Part shown: positions 1-12,952 of the stretch, piece after piece
Position numbering within the stretch: position 1 is the stretch's first letter
How the letters are laid out: every line of letters starts with the position of its first letter
Assembly: GCF_034702125.1 (NCBI RefSeq)
Contig: NC_085878.1
Span: 22,301,002 to 22,365,001, forward strand
DNA: 64,000 bases
DNA from: Engraulis encrasicolus
Lineage: Eukaryota > Chordata > Actinopteri > Clupeiformes > Engraulidae
Reading direction: 5' to 3'
Position numbers and translations under genes: made by a program
The notes under the pieces: model-generated
Seen by the model: the letters and a program-made list of their open reading frames with translations, nothing else
What the model was told of the DNA's origin: nothing
Databases searched by the model: none

Positions 1-2748
1 TGACCAAAGTACAGTAAGTTTTGCAGGTAAAAATGTCTACTTCTGGATATTCAAAATGGCAGACCACAGAGAAGATCCTCTTTTCATGTATGAAAAGTGC
101 AATTTTCCCAGTCATAATGAATACTTAGAATTTGGTGATGGTGGGAAGTATTCATGAAAAAGGTAACATTTTTAAATGGGCAGCAAGAATTCTGAAAATA
201 AACGACAACAAATATTACATGGTGCACCTTTAAAACAGCGCAACTAGAGAGCATAAGATAAGGATGAGTGGGGAAAGATGTTTATCGAGATCCTTTAGAA
301 AGGGCTGAATAGCCTCTACATAGTGGGATCTACATAAACCAGCAAAGTCATTAGTGCAAGGTCAAACTCTCATTCATCTGCAACTATGGTACTTCACAGT
401 GCTGCAGTGCACTGCACATCCTGCACATCCTTCCCTGAATTAACAATCTTTTCAAGAAAAATTGTATTTCATGACGGTGAAAGGTGCACAAATGAGACAC
501 TGATGAAGACACAGCTGAAACGTTGTCTCCTCCTGCCAACTGAAATTAAATGTAAAAAGAATCCATCTTTCTTTCCAAAATGAAATATTGTGTTATTTTA
601 TTTCTTTAAAAAAAATACTGAATGTTTATAGATGTATTTCTTTGAAAGACTGAGATTAAACAGGTTTGACCACAGAGTGACACACTGGTACTGGGGGTCA
701 TGGACAGTAATGGAGGCTAACAGAGTGCCAGAATATATCAGTGGAGCTCGAGTGGCAGGACAAAAGCTGAACATAACTAGCCCTTAGATATAGTGGGCGC
801 CATCATGTGACTGTGCTCTGGGCCTATTGAAGGCAGGCTCAATGGAAGCTGACACCCTCTGTCTTCCTCACTCATACTCACTGCACACTCTTTGTTTATG
901 GTAGAGCACTTTTTTGTGTCCACAGGGGAATAGGGCTGTCTTATCCAGTTTGTCCTCCTCCACACTTCATACAAGACACCAGACTTTTTTCCCCTTTTTT
1001 TCCCTATACATTCCTGAATTTCTGGGTCGGTCTGAGACTGTATAGAGAGGAACCCACTTTAAAATTCTTCCTTGTTACTCTCTAAAGCATAAAAAACCAC
1101 ACAGTCTTCACAAATCAGGTCCACTTGATCATTTGAGAGACAATGTTGGCCGGATAGTTGACAGGAGAGATGACCTTGAGATTTAAGCACTCTAGTTAAC
1201 TCTAGTGGGTGTTGGGAAGAGTCAACTGGAGTTGAACTCTGGCGGCTTTTACATTCATTTTCCAATATTAAAATTCGGTTCATGAAAATCAGATATTTCT
1301 TGCGTGCTTCACCATTTTAACTAAGCCCCATTCAAACTGAGTATTAATTACAATAGTATGTGTACATATTACAACAGTGATTTCCTACTTTTACACCCAT
1401 TGACCAGAACCTGCAAAACAGTAAAAGAAATCACACTGTGACAGACATGAAAGGTACAGACCAATAATGTGGAAAAAAGGAGTCCACAGGAGCCGGTAAA
1501 ATAGGATTTGACAAAAGTGTAAACATTTGCTAACGATCCGAAGAGTGGTAAATACACTACACATGGGAGGACCTCAAGCACCACAGGTAAACACATGAAA
1601 TGTATAATGCATGTTGAACCAACATCAACCTGGCTCGTGGTGGAGCGCCCGGAATAAAAGAAAGTATTTTCAGTTTGTTTTGTCCTCTGGTGAAGATGAC
1701 TTTTGTGTCATAGATGCTGAGATAATTCTTATCTATGAGCCAATTAACGGCTCTCCTCTAGCCCCTCCGATGCAATTACAGCCTTGTGCTTCGACTTACT
1801 ATAAAGGTTGAGGTGTTTTCCAATCGCCCTCGCAGAGGTTACAACGGGACTTCGGGATATGTATCAACATTAATGTTCATTATATATTTTTTCTTCATTA
1901 ATTTATGTAGCCAGATAATGTAGTTCAAAGGTCTGCCACCAGTTTTTTCCTCCTTTTTTGTTTTAAGTGTGCTCCATATTTCACCACTCTGGTCTCCAGT
2001 GAAAGGAACAGCCTTGCCATGCAGGCAGGCCTGGACTAGTCATCTGGCATACAGGGCACTTGCTGATGGGCTGATCGTTCCCAGAGGACCAGTACAGTTT
2101 TTGGTCTACAATTTAGAGTACACAGCTCAAAAATACCCAGGGACGTTGTTTTGTTCCAGTCCAATCCTGATTGCGGGGCTGTGCCTTGCTTAACCCATGT
2201 GGGCAACTGGGATGGGATGAGACTTTGAAGGCCCCATGGTTAAAAAAACCAAAAACACGCCAAGGATACTTCATTAGCCGCTAAACTAAATCATTTGTTA
2301 TTGGCCGCGGTTCTCAGGGACCCTCCGTAATTCAGTCAGTGAAAAGCCTCCTATCGTTTTCATTTAAATCTGAGCCACTGAAGGTAGAGTGTACAAAGAT
2401 ATTGTACTCCCTGGAAACGCAATCAGAGGCAGTATCCCCCACTTTCCGAGCAGAAAAAGAAGACTGGGTGAGAAAAAAGAGCTTAAATTGGGTTCAGGTT
2501 TGATTTCTCAAGAGAGAAGGTGACGAGACATATACTGGATTGCAGTCCCCAGTGATTGTCTGTATGAAACGGCAGCTCTGTTCAGCGATGACACCAGTTT
2601 ATCACGCACAGGCATCAAAAATGCCAGAATGCGCATCATCTGCATGACACTGCCCCTCCACACTGAAAGGTTAATGTCGGAAATATGGAGGCAGTCTGGT
2701 TTTTATTGTGAGCAAGTGGCCCTATTTTCGCATTTCCTACTCCGACAC

Positions 2749-2771
2749 GTCTCTCTCTCTTTCTCTCCTGT

Positions 2772-2804
<33 letters not shown>
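2749..2804. repeat. (CT)n microsatellite
   Basis: CT-rich, pure from 2773. It faces the (GA)n tract 60 bp downstream as an inverted pair. Confidence 0.95.
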
Positions 2805-2805
<1 letters not shown>

Positions 2806-2861
2806 GCCAAGGCTTTCATTGCACAGCAAGATACCTGCTTTCACTGAGACTGAATTGGCAT

Positions 2862-2863
<2 letters not shown>

Positions 2864-2931
<68 letters not shown>
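2864..2931. repeat. (GA)n microsatellite
   Basis: An uninterrupted GA tract of about 34 units. Confidence 0.95.
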
Positions 2932-2934
<3 letters not shown>

Positions 2935-4100
2935 ACAGAAAGCAAGGGATTCTGCTGTTGGTCTGCTGCTTCCTGTGAATGTGTGAGTGCAGTGAGCACA
3001 AGCACATCCAGTCCTCTGTAAATTGCTTTAGGGGGCCACAGTGTGGGTCTTCAAGCAGCCCACCATGCCGGCTCAACCCCTTCTGTTCACGAGTGAACCC
3101 AAAAGGTCACTCCTCTGAGCTGGCTGCCTCTGTCAGATTGGTGTGCTTTGTCATACGTCTTATCGGCCAAGGCGTGGAAATGTGTAAAGCCAGTTGCCGG
3201 CATCTTTATGTAATGAGAATTGGATTGATTTTTTCGTGTGCGCTTGTGAGTGTTGTTATGTTTCCATCCATGGCCTTTGAAATCACATAATCACAACTCT
3301 CACCTCGCCATATTGCTAATCTAACATAACACAAATTAAAAATGTTCAGACCTGCTTCTGAAGTAACTAATTAAGGGCGAAGGCAGCAGTAAACAGGTTC
3401 CTCACTGCAATCAGGCAGGTGAGGTCACTCACACTTGTGCTAAAATTGAATTATAATACAATTTGTTGTGCCGATTATATGTCATTATTTTAAGTAGTAC
3501 TGTATGTAATTGCAATGTACTCTGCACTCTATCCATACTCACAGACAGACAGAACAGAACGTAACCAGTGTACTGTAGTGTATAAAAATCCCTTTGCGGC
3601 ATTACATGCTCAACTGCACTTGACTTGACAACAGGCAGTCTAGTCTCTAATGTCAAGGTCTTTACATGTGATTGATTGATCACTGTTCGCCACTTTGTCA
3701 TGAGCTCCCAGCATATGTGTAGATGCCTCAGGAACATCATTACAAAATTTCTCACGATGTCTTGATGGACGCAAAAAAGGCATTTGACAAATAACATGGA
3801 CAATTCTCAAATCACTGTCATCTGGTATAAATTGTGTATCTTGAAGTGCTGTTCCTCACACCTCTCTGTGTGTTCCTTCTATGGTATTGTCTCCTCTTAC
3901 GTCAAAGATGTAGAATTTATTGTGTAATGAGGCTTGCGGTGCTAATGGTTGTGTTTACAACGTGAGGGGAAACAACACAAGGCTAATTAGTAGACTGGGC
4001 AGGTCTGTTCAATGTGTTCATCATCCGTCATTGTGCCATCTATCCTTTTGCTGGCTAGGGCTATGGGCAAAATCAACACAATTTCTAGTGGACAGGTTGT

Positions 4101-4189
<89 letters not shown>
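4101..4189. repeat. (GA)n microsatellite
   Basis: About 44 GA units with one AAAG interruption at the left. Confidence 0.95.
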
Positions 4190-4194
<5 letters not shown>

Positions 4195-5025
4195 TAGACA
4201 GAGAAGAGAAGAAACAGAAGAAGAAGAGAGAGAGAGGAAGAGAAGGGGAAAGAGTGGAAAATATCTGGTGTCTTCGTCCAACTGTGGGCCCAGCATGTTT
4301 GGATTTGTTTCAAGTATGATTAGGAATATGCACACTTCCTCTGTATGCACTGTTTGAGAAACTCTTAAAGGAACAGAGACCGTTTCGTTTTAGAGCTTTT
4401 GGATTAAAGGGGCTTTTTTTACTCAGTGTCCAAATACAACAAAAAGCGAAGAAAAAATATTTTAGTTTCATTATTATCGTGAAGACTGTGAGACTGTGAG
4501 AGCCGTGTCTGTCTTTTGAGCAATGTTTGTATGACAATTTTAACAAGGATAGTACTCCCTCACAATATTTTCTGGGTTGTTTCGTCGGAAAAAAAAAAGA
4601 AAAACTGTCAGCAGACACACTGATGTTCTAAAAATAATATGCACACGAATTCCCTTTTGTAAACAGATTTGTTTAAAAATCACACAGTGGGGACAAACAC
4701 TGTTAGTTTATTGAATTAGGAGAAAACCGATTCCCAGTGGATCTTCCTCCCCACAGGGCTAGTCAAGTTTAATGCTGGCAGGACTAGACAGTTTGACCCT
4801 TACATTATTAGATCATACGTCTCTGCTCGTCAGAGACAGCCCCTCAACTGGGAAAACCACTTTGTGTCACATATCTAAGCTAGGAGAAGAATCACAGCAT
4901 GTGCATGACAAAAAAGGAAGGCCCAGGAAAAAAAACAAAAACAAATCACTGTTAGGCTCAGTGGCATCAAATGCACTGACACAAAAAAGCACGCACACAG
5001 AGGATGAGAAAATTGAGAAAGGGGG

Positions 5026-5029
<4 letters not shown>

Positions 5030-5082
<53 letters not shown>

Positions 5083-5095
5083 AGAGAGAGAGAGA
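5030..5095. repeat. (GA)n microsatellite
   Basis: A GA tract interrupted by AATGA near 5078. Confidence 0.95.
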
Positions 5096-6123
5096 ATGCA
5101 TGTGTGAGAGAGTGGCTATTTCACGCACAGTGCAAGGATTCGTGACTCTTGCCCTTCCAATGTGATAGAGAAATTCTATTTTAAGACCAAGCTAATATCA
5201 TAAACTAAAGCACCTACTCACTTCATCAGACTGTCATGTAGGATGCTAATAACACCGAAAAAAGGCGCCTTTTGCATACAGGAAATTATGGGATGACAAA
5301 GGCGTTTAAAGCTGGGGAAGTAATTGGCTGACATTTATGCGTGGAAATGCCTGCAAGAAACGACTGAATAATTCATCCATTATGATTATGAAAGTATTTC
5401 TATTTCAATTAATTCCCATCCTAAAAATATCACACTATTCAAGTGATGAACAAATTAGTTGATTTTTTATATTGGGCAAAGTTTATGACAATGAAAGCAA
5501 GTCATTGTGTAGTTAATTGCCGATGATATTGAGACAACATGAAATGAAACGTATGGCAGTCACCTCTAGGCCAGCAGATGGACTTGAGTGAAACCCTACC
5601 CCCAACTAGGCACACCAACAAAGGTGTTGTGTCAAAAATAAAACGCTGGAATGTTTCCCGTATAACACAGATAACTTCCCCTTGCTCATCTAATGTCCTA
5701 GTCTATAGAGATAGCTGATCCTCAAGCTTTCAGATAATCCCCGTCTTTTGTCTCAGCAAAGTCAACTGCAAAGTCAAACTCTGCCTGTCAATATACATAT
5801 AAAAATGAGAGCAGTTCAGTTGTCATTTATTCTAGTTAGTCGGGCAACTAACTGTGTAAAAAATATTACTTTGCCTATGGATTCTTGTGGAACAACAATG
5901 ACTCATGAAATCAAAAAGTGTTTTAAAGGGTCCATTGGTTCAATATGAAGTCAGCAAGGTCCACATCACCGCGAAATGTGGATTTAAAGAAAGAAAAAAA
6001 ACAAGAGAAATGACAAAACCACAGTCCAACAGCACACAATGCAACTGCCACAGTGCAGCGGCACGATCTGTCATCCTTTGAATTATTAAGTGCTCAGTTG
6101 CTCAGAAACGATATTATCATAGA

Positions 6124-6392
6124 CAGGACTGGACTGGGACAAATAATCAGGCCGGGTATTTTCAAGACTGGTCCGCCAGGCATTATTGAGACAGACAATG
6201 AAGCCCTTACCAATATTTTAGTCACCTACTGGTCATCTATATGTCAGCTATTATTAATTTTTAGTCAGATAAAATATATGAAATATAAAACAGCTAATAT
6301 AATGAATATTTAAATCCGACTCAAAGAGCTGTAGCAGCAGCTACAGTACACCGGGCAAATGCCCTGTATACCCTATGGCCAATCCAGCCATG
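6124..6392. mobile_element. hAT-type MITE (269 bp)
   Basis: The left end is CAGGACTGGACTGGGAC and the right end CCAATCCAGCCATG, imperfect inverted repeats. Flanks are ATCATAGA and ATCATAGC, a 7/8 match for an 8-bp TSD. CAGGCCGGGTATTTT and GGGCAAATGCCC are motifs of a frequent fish repeat. Confidence 0.7.
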
Positions 6393-7458
6393 ATCATAGC
6401 TATGTACAGTACATATGACAAAAAAGTCATTTGCAGCATTTGCCATGGAGTTAGACATCTCTGGTTGTATGTGTTCCAAAATGGGTTCACACAAGTTTGG
6501 GATGTCAGAAACCATCTTCAGTATTTGATTTACTCATTGGCCAATGTACCGTACAGCTAACACAATATTTTAAGGCACTATTCGCAAATTGTTTGAGTCA
6601 TAGCGGTGTAACAATCCTGACAATTTGTCATTGGTGAAAGTTCACGATAAGTTTTGACAGCAACTTATCATGGCAATTGCTTTTTCAGTTGCTCAGTAAC
6701 TTTAAAAAAAGCACACATCTGAGTAACTCCACCATCAATAACCCCATTATCCTCTACATCATGTACAGCACAGTATGATTGGCAGTTACAACACTGGGCC
6801 CTTTATTGCATATTCTGTATGGCTGTTCTAATAAAGAAGTGGGCCTGCAGTGTGTGGGCTGGCGGCCCCAATACAGCTCATCAGAGAAACAATCGCCAGC
6901 TTCACAGGGTTCAAAAGTTTATTCATTGTTCGTCGTGCTGAAAACGAATCACTCTCACAGTTTTGGTTTTAAAACAGGGCCCCCGATATTTGAATGTACA
7001 GTGGAAGCAATTTAACAAATAGCGATTTTAATTTTAGTGGGAGGTTTTTTTTTTCTTAAACATTCCTGCAAAATTATATAGTCATTTTAGCCTCTTAGGA
7101 TTGACTGTGAAGTTTCGGCTTGGCTATGTATGATTTGTATTGTGCTTTACCGCACTTGCGTTATCTTTGCTTTGCAAGCCGCCTCATTTAAATTTCACAA
7201 TTTCAGCGCGAGTCATTTTTGGGCCAAATGTTGGCCTCAAGGGCACAGACACAATATTAACGTAGGGCTGGCTTCTGAACCTCCTGCGTGGTGTCGGTCT
7301 TGTCTCGAAAAGCACTACACCACAGCGCAGCCTATTGATGAGTTTTTGTGCTCTGCTTCCAGCTTGTTGAGGATGGCCCGAGCTTATCTGTACTCTTCCC
7401 ATAATTAGCTGAAGGAGAGGGTTGGCTGAGGATTTAAGCAGATGAATGGGTTAGGGAA

Positions 7459-7479
7459 TGTGTGTGTGTGTTCTGTGTG

Positions 7480-7561
<82 letters not shown>

Positions 7562-7617
7562 GCGCGCGTGCATGTGTGTGTTTGAGTGCATGTGTGTGTT
7601 TGAGTGCATGTGTGTTG
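7459..7617. repeat. (GT)n / (GCGT)n compound microsatellite
   Basis: GT units, then GCGT and GC units, then GAGTGCATGTGTGTGTTT repeats. Confidence 0.95.
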
Positions 7618-7854
7618 AGGCTTACTGTACAAGTGTGTGCTGTGCTGCCTAAAGATTTATTTCCATTACCATTATGAGTCTCTCACACATCGGTCTTCCG
7701 GAGCTTTCCATGTGAGGAATGGCTGGAGGTTAGCAAGCTGGTATTTACATATCGGCGTATATATCATTCCTAAACGGCCTTAGGCTCAGAGCTCCAAGAG
7801 TAAACAGACAGATGCAGCTCTTAAAGGCGGCTAGCAAGGGGGACTGCTGTGTAC

Positions 7855-7950
7855 CAGACAAACACAAACACAACACACAGAACAACACAACACAACACAC
7901 CACAACTGAACACACCACACCACATCACACCACAGCAGAACACACCACAG
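7855..7950. repeat. imperfect ACACA/ACACC repeat
   Basis: A run of CACAACACAC and CACCACACCACA-type units on the + strand. Confidence 0.8.
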
Positions 7951-8715
7951 GAACAAATAGCATCTGAATGGCTGAAGCTAACACTGCGATCACAGAGGAG
8001 CTGAACTGAGGCGAATAGCTCTGAGAAAAATGGGTTACATACTTATCAAGCTGTCGTGTTCCCTAGTTGATTGGCGATAAATGGCAGATGTGGCAGGAAC
8101 TCTTGCTTATTTCTCTTATGTCGCCTCACTCCTCCTTCTAGACCTTATCCACATGGAAACACAGTACATTGAGTCATATTTTTGTTTATCGTATGGGCCT
8201 GCAGTCCATATGGCACCGATGTTTTTTGGGAACGGGTAAGAGTGCAAAGATCTGGCAACGGTGCTGTTCCCGTTGCCACATGGACGAGTAGAATGGATTT
8301 GTTTAGGCTTATGATTACTGAAGCGAGATCTACTGGTGTTATAGCCAATAGTGCATTATCAGAGGTTAAAAAGGGAAAAAAACAGTCTCTCTCTCTCTCT
8401 CTCTCTGCTTACTCGGATGTGCCCGGTTCAGTACTGTTCACCACAAGCGCCTTTTTTATACAAAGACTATGTTAGAGGAAAGACAAAAGCAATAGAAGGA
8501 CTTGAAAAAGACACTTCATTCAGTTGCACGTGACCGTGCCCCTTTGGGCTGCATTCTTTATCCAACAGGTCTCACGCTTTAACTGGATCTATCTTTTTGC
8601 TACATGACTGAACACACCAAACATAGCCCAGGTGGCTAAGCCACCAGTGTGTCGACCAAAAATGGAAAAACTTCTAAACAATGTCTCGGCACAGTGGAGG
8701 GAGGTTCTCCAGGGT

Positions 8716-8994
8716 GCATTCCAATCTGCAGACTTCCGTCCTCCACTTGTGCTTGTGGCCTTGTATGTTGCTGACGCTCCGCCTCTGTAGAGGAAACAAA
8801 AAAGTTTCCCCGCTGTCAGCCTAGCCACAACAATGTTTGGGGGACTGTTCTTCATTAACCATCCCGATTGAAAATGGGGAAATGACAATAGGATCGTGCT
8901 TTCGCAAGATATTGAATTAATCAGTGACGTCACCATGAGGTCACAAGCTGGCAAGTGAGCAAGGGAGGAAGGAAGTCAGCATATTGGAATCCAC
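8716..8994. mobile_element. MITE-like element with imperfect inverted ends
   Basis: TGCATTCCAATCTGCAGACT at the left is mirrored by AGTCAGCATATTGGAATCCA at the right, and the GTCCTCC / GGAGGAAGG blocks inside these also pair. No clear TSD was found, so the limits are approximate. Confidence 0.5.
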
Positions 8995-9176
8995 ACCAAA
9001 TCAATTATCTGCTCACTATTCGAGCAACACGCTCTTCGTCTTTTCTACCGCACTCCACCCGTCAGCTCGCTCTCCCGCTCTCTCTCTCTCTCTGGGTCTC
9101 TCTTAAAGTCTTTCTTCTCTGCGGTCAATGGGAAGTTGGCCAACAGTATGGCTGTACTAAAGGTGAGCCTATATAC

Positions 9177-9184
9177 AAAGAATA
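9177..9184. repeat. left target site duplication AAAGAATA
   Basis: This 8-bp direct repeat abuts the GGTAACAC terminus of the foldback element and matches 19575-19582 exactly. Confidence 0.93.
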
Positions 9185-9720
9185 GGTAACACTTTATAAT
9201 AAGTACCCCTTTTTGAGCATTAGTTAACCCTTAGTTAAGCCTTATTTAAACATTAGTTAACCCTTAGTGAAGCACAAGTTAGTCATTATGTAAGTATTAT
9301 TTCTTATTTCTTAATCATTAACTACTACCGTTAGTAAATGGTTTGTGTGTACTGATGTAACTGTTCGCTAAGCAAAGTTAAGACTTAGTTAAGCCTTATT
9401 TTTAACATTAGTTAACCCTTACTGAATCACAAGTTAGGCATTATGTAAGTATTATTTCTCATTTCTTAATCATTAACTTCTACCGTTAGTAAATGGTTTG
9501 TGTGTGCTGATGTAACTGTTCGCTAAGCAAAGTTAAGCCTTAGTTAAGCCTTATTTTAACATTAGTCAACCCTTAGTGAATCACGAGTTAGTCATTATGC
9601 ATTTCTTGGTAATGATTCGTTTATGGTGATTGAACTTTCTGATAAGCATTAGTAAACCATCATTAAAATGTCAGATAACCCACCTTTATTTATGAAAAAA
9701 CATTATCTCTTTGTTGCCTC
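9185..9720 (+). repeat. outer subterminal ~155-bp repeats, left arm
   Basis: Three diverged units begin at about 9251, 9408 and 9560 with CATTAGTTAACCCTTA-like sequence. The first two contain TGTAACTGTTCGCTAAGCAA. The same units occur inverted at 19140-19510. Confidence 0.85.
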
Positions 9721-9904
9721 CTACCACCTAACCATTACCAAGTACTATTAGGCATGTATGGCAACAGTTTGTAAACTCTTGCTTTAGCATTATTGAAATC
9801 TTAATTAACCCTTTTGTAATGGTTAGTGTGTGATGACTGGTAACATGGCAAACAGTAAGTTGAGGCTCATGTGACTGCCCCTCATGGATGTTTCTGGACA
9901 TTAA

Positions 9905-11545
9905 CAAATGACTTGATAAGCATTGCTTATGCATTATCAAGGATTTATAACCCATTACTTAAGTATATCTGGGGAACTGATCTAAAGTGAAAAACTTCCC
10001 ATGCTTTACAACACATTAACAAATGACTTGTTAAGCATTGCTTATGCATTATCAAGGATTTACAACCCATTACTTAAGTATATCTGGGGAACTGATCTAA
10101 AGTGAAAGCCTGTTATGGCTTCACAACACATTAACAAATGATTTGATAAGCATTGCTTATGCATTATCAAGGATTTACAACCCATTACTTAAGTATATCT
10201 GGGGAACTGATCTAAAGTGAAAGCCTGTTATGGCTTCACAACACATTAACAAATGACTTGATAAGCATTGCTTATGCATTATCAAGGATTTATAACCCAT
10301 TACTTAAGTATATCTGGGGAACTGATCTAAAGTGAAAACCTTCCCATGCTTTACAACACATTAACAAATGACTTGTTAAGCATTGCTTATGCATTATCAA
10401 GGATTTACAACCCATTACTTAAGTATATCTGGGGAACTGATCTAAAGTGAAAGCCTGTTATGGCTTCACAACACATTAACAAATGATTTGATAAGCATTG
10501 CTTATGCATTATCAAGGATTTACAACCCATTACTTAAGTATATCTGGGGAACTGATCTAAAGTGAAAGCCTGTTATGGCTTCACAACACATTAACAAATG
10601 ATTTGATAAGCATTGCTTATGCATTATCAAGAATTTTCAACTCATTACTCACTAATATCTGGGAAACGTTTAAAGTGAAAACCTTTCCATGCTTTCCAAA
10701 ACATCAACAAATGACTTGATCAGCATTGCTTATGCATTATCAAGGATTTATAACCCATTATTTAAGTATACCTGGGGAACTGATCTAAAATGAAAGCCTG
10801 TTAAGGCTTTACAACACATTAACAAATGACTTGATAAGCATTGCTTATGCATTATCAAGGATTTAAAACCCATTACTTAAGTATATCTGGGGAACTGATC
10901 TAAAGTGAAAACCTGTTCAGGCTTTACAACGAATTAACAAATGACTTGATAAGCATTGCTTATGCATTATCAAGAATTTTCAACTCAATACCAACTCATA
11001 TCTGGCAAACTTTTAAAGTGAAAACCTTTCCATGCTTTCCAAAACATCAACAAATGACTTGATAAGCATTGCTTATGCATTATCAAGGATTTATAACCCA
11101 TTACTTAAGTATATCTGGGGAACTGATCTAAAGTGAAAACCTGTTAAGGCTTCACAACACATTAACAAATGACTTGATAAGCATTGCTTATGCATTATCA
11201 AGGATTTATAACCCATTACTTAAGTATATCTGGGGAACTGATCTAAAGTGAGAACCTGATAAGGCTTTACAACGCATTAACAAATGACTTGATAAGCATT
11301 GCTTATGCATCATCAAGGATTTAAACCCCATTATTTAAGTATATCTGGGGAACTGATCTAAAGTGAAAACCTGTTAAAGCTTTACAACGCATTAACAAAT
11401 GACTTGATAAGCATTGCTTATGCATTATCAAGGACTTACAACTCATTACTACGGCATATCTGGGGAACTTTTAAACTGAAAATCTTTCCATGCTTTCCAA
11501 AACATCAATAAATGACTTGTTGAGCATTGCTTATGCATGGGAGGC
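9905..11545 (+). repeat. 115-bp tandem repeat array, left arm (15 palindrome copies)
   Basis: Successive units start 115 bp apart (AAATG at 10021, 10136, 10251, 10366). Each carries the perfect 15-nt palindrome ATAAGCATTGCTTAT inside a wider imperfect one bounded by TTGATAA and TTATCAA. I counted 15 copies of the palindrome core. Units fall into sub-variants (CTGTTATGGC, CTTCCCATGC, TTTCCATGC) that alternate, suggesting higher-order duplication. Confidence 0.92.
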
Positions 11546-12050
11546 AACATCTGAGAGATCTTACTATTCTCATCAAAAATATTTACAAACCACTTACACA
11601 ATACATTTGAGATGTGAGATGATGTGCTTCATGGTAACGGTAACACAAGACAGACAACTTCAATATCTTTAACTATTTAATTTTTAAAAGTAACAGTTAT
11701 AAGCTTAAACAGTAACACAATGAAGAAAGAGAGATGAGGACTAGCAAAATGAAGAGAATAGATGAGGGGAGAGCTTGTGGAGAAGAGAGGGAGGCAAGAG
11801 AAGAGATATAGTGCATTCATTAATCAAAATTTTCTACTAGGGCCGGTGGCGTTCATGTGTGCTTCGGATGTCAGTGTTTGATATTTACGTAATTACCACA
11901 TGAACGCACAATTAGGAACTGTACTGCATTTAAAAGATATTTTCTACTGGGCAGCAGCAGCGAGCCCGTACTTTTGAGCTCAGCCACTTTGCACTGTAGT
12001 TCAGGATTTCCCAAAATAGTTTTTATAATAAAAATATATTGAGAGTCTGT

Positions 12051-12480
12051 TAGGGGTGGGTATTGGCAAAGGGTTCACGATTCGATGCGCATCACGATAC
12101 ACATGCCACGATGCGATTCTATCACGATGCATTGCGATTCATGTACTACTGTGATGCATTGCGATATTTACTTCAGTAAATGTGTAAAATACAGCTTATT
12201 TGTCAGTTGCTGTGTAGCTTTCTTAAGTCAGTTCATTCTATTTAAGCATTCTATCATCTGGGAGAGAGCTTACGTCACAACAGAAATATTACCTGTTCTC
12301 TACTGAACAAAATAACCCGTGGCAAATCGAATTTTATTGTTATCAAATAATCAATTGTCATGAATCCGTGCAGTATATTGAGAAAATAAGTATCACGATA
12401 CCTTGTCATGAATCGATGCATTGTATCGTGAGAGTAAGTATCGCGATGCATCGATATGACGATTATTTTGCACACCCCTA
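12051..12480. mobile_element. nested hAT-type MITE (430 bp) in the left arm
   Basis: It starts TAGGGGTGGG and ends CACACCCCTA. It is flanked by perfect 8-bp duplications GAGTCTGT (12043-12050 and 12481-12488). The interior is made of CACGATACGATGCATCG-like motifs in both orientations, typical of a common fish hAT MITE family. The opposite arm has the uninterrupted site near 16805-16830, which confirms both ends. Confidence 0.92.
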
Positions 12481-12952
12481 GAGTCTGTAATAGTGATCTA
12501 AAGTGAAAGCTGTAGAAACTGCATGATGACTTCTGTTCAGCTATGAAAATACTCCGGGTGTCGGCGGGCGTTATGGGAGAGAGGTGGCCGGGCGTTCACG
12601 GCCGCTATGGGAGATAAGGGTTAAAGGAACTTCTCTGACGATGGTGGTCCTTTGTAAAAAGTTTCAGGGGTAAACCGCCTTCATGATGCTACCTGTGAGG
12701 AAACAAACAAAAAAAGCACAGTTTTCAATTATGGGCAATATTATTGGACACAAGTCATGTAGAAAGCAATATGCACTAAGAAGCAGGAACTCAGACCGTT
12801 ATCGACTTTTTCCATATACAGTCCCTTCCAAAGGGTTTGGAACAGAAAGGCGCATGACATTGGAGTACATCTCGTCTTATTTAAACCTACTGTATAAACA
12901 TGCCATAGGGTCATTTCACGTGAAATCAGACACTTTGGGACCCGACCGACAC

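Larger units (their letters stand above)
9185..12724 (+). repeat. left long inverted arm of the foldback element
   Basis: The arm runs from the GGTAACAC terminus to about GCACAGTTT, where similarity to the reverse complement of the right arm stops. It is about 3.1 kb without the nested 430-bp MITE. It lacks a ~342-bp segment that the right arm has (17055-17396). The inner part includes a CGGCGGGCGTTATGGGAGAG block mirrored at about 16720-16740. Confidence 0.88.

Noticed and set aside
8589..8954. 121-codon minus-strand frame
   Set aside because: It overlaps a MITE-like element, has no recognisable domain and no splice context.
9728..9955. Two nearly identical 75-codon frames (here minus, and 18801-19028 plus) as a conserved gene
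   Set aside because: They are the same piece of the inverted arms. Identity reflects the repeat, not selection on protein, and the frame has no family resemblance.
9905..11545. CRISPR-like regular array
   Set aside because: The whole 115-bp unit repeats with no variable spacers, it is mirrored in the other arm, and this is vertebrate DNA.
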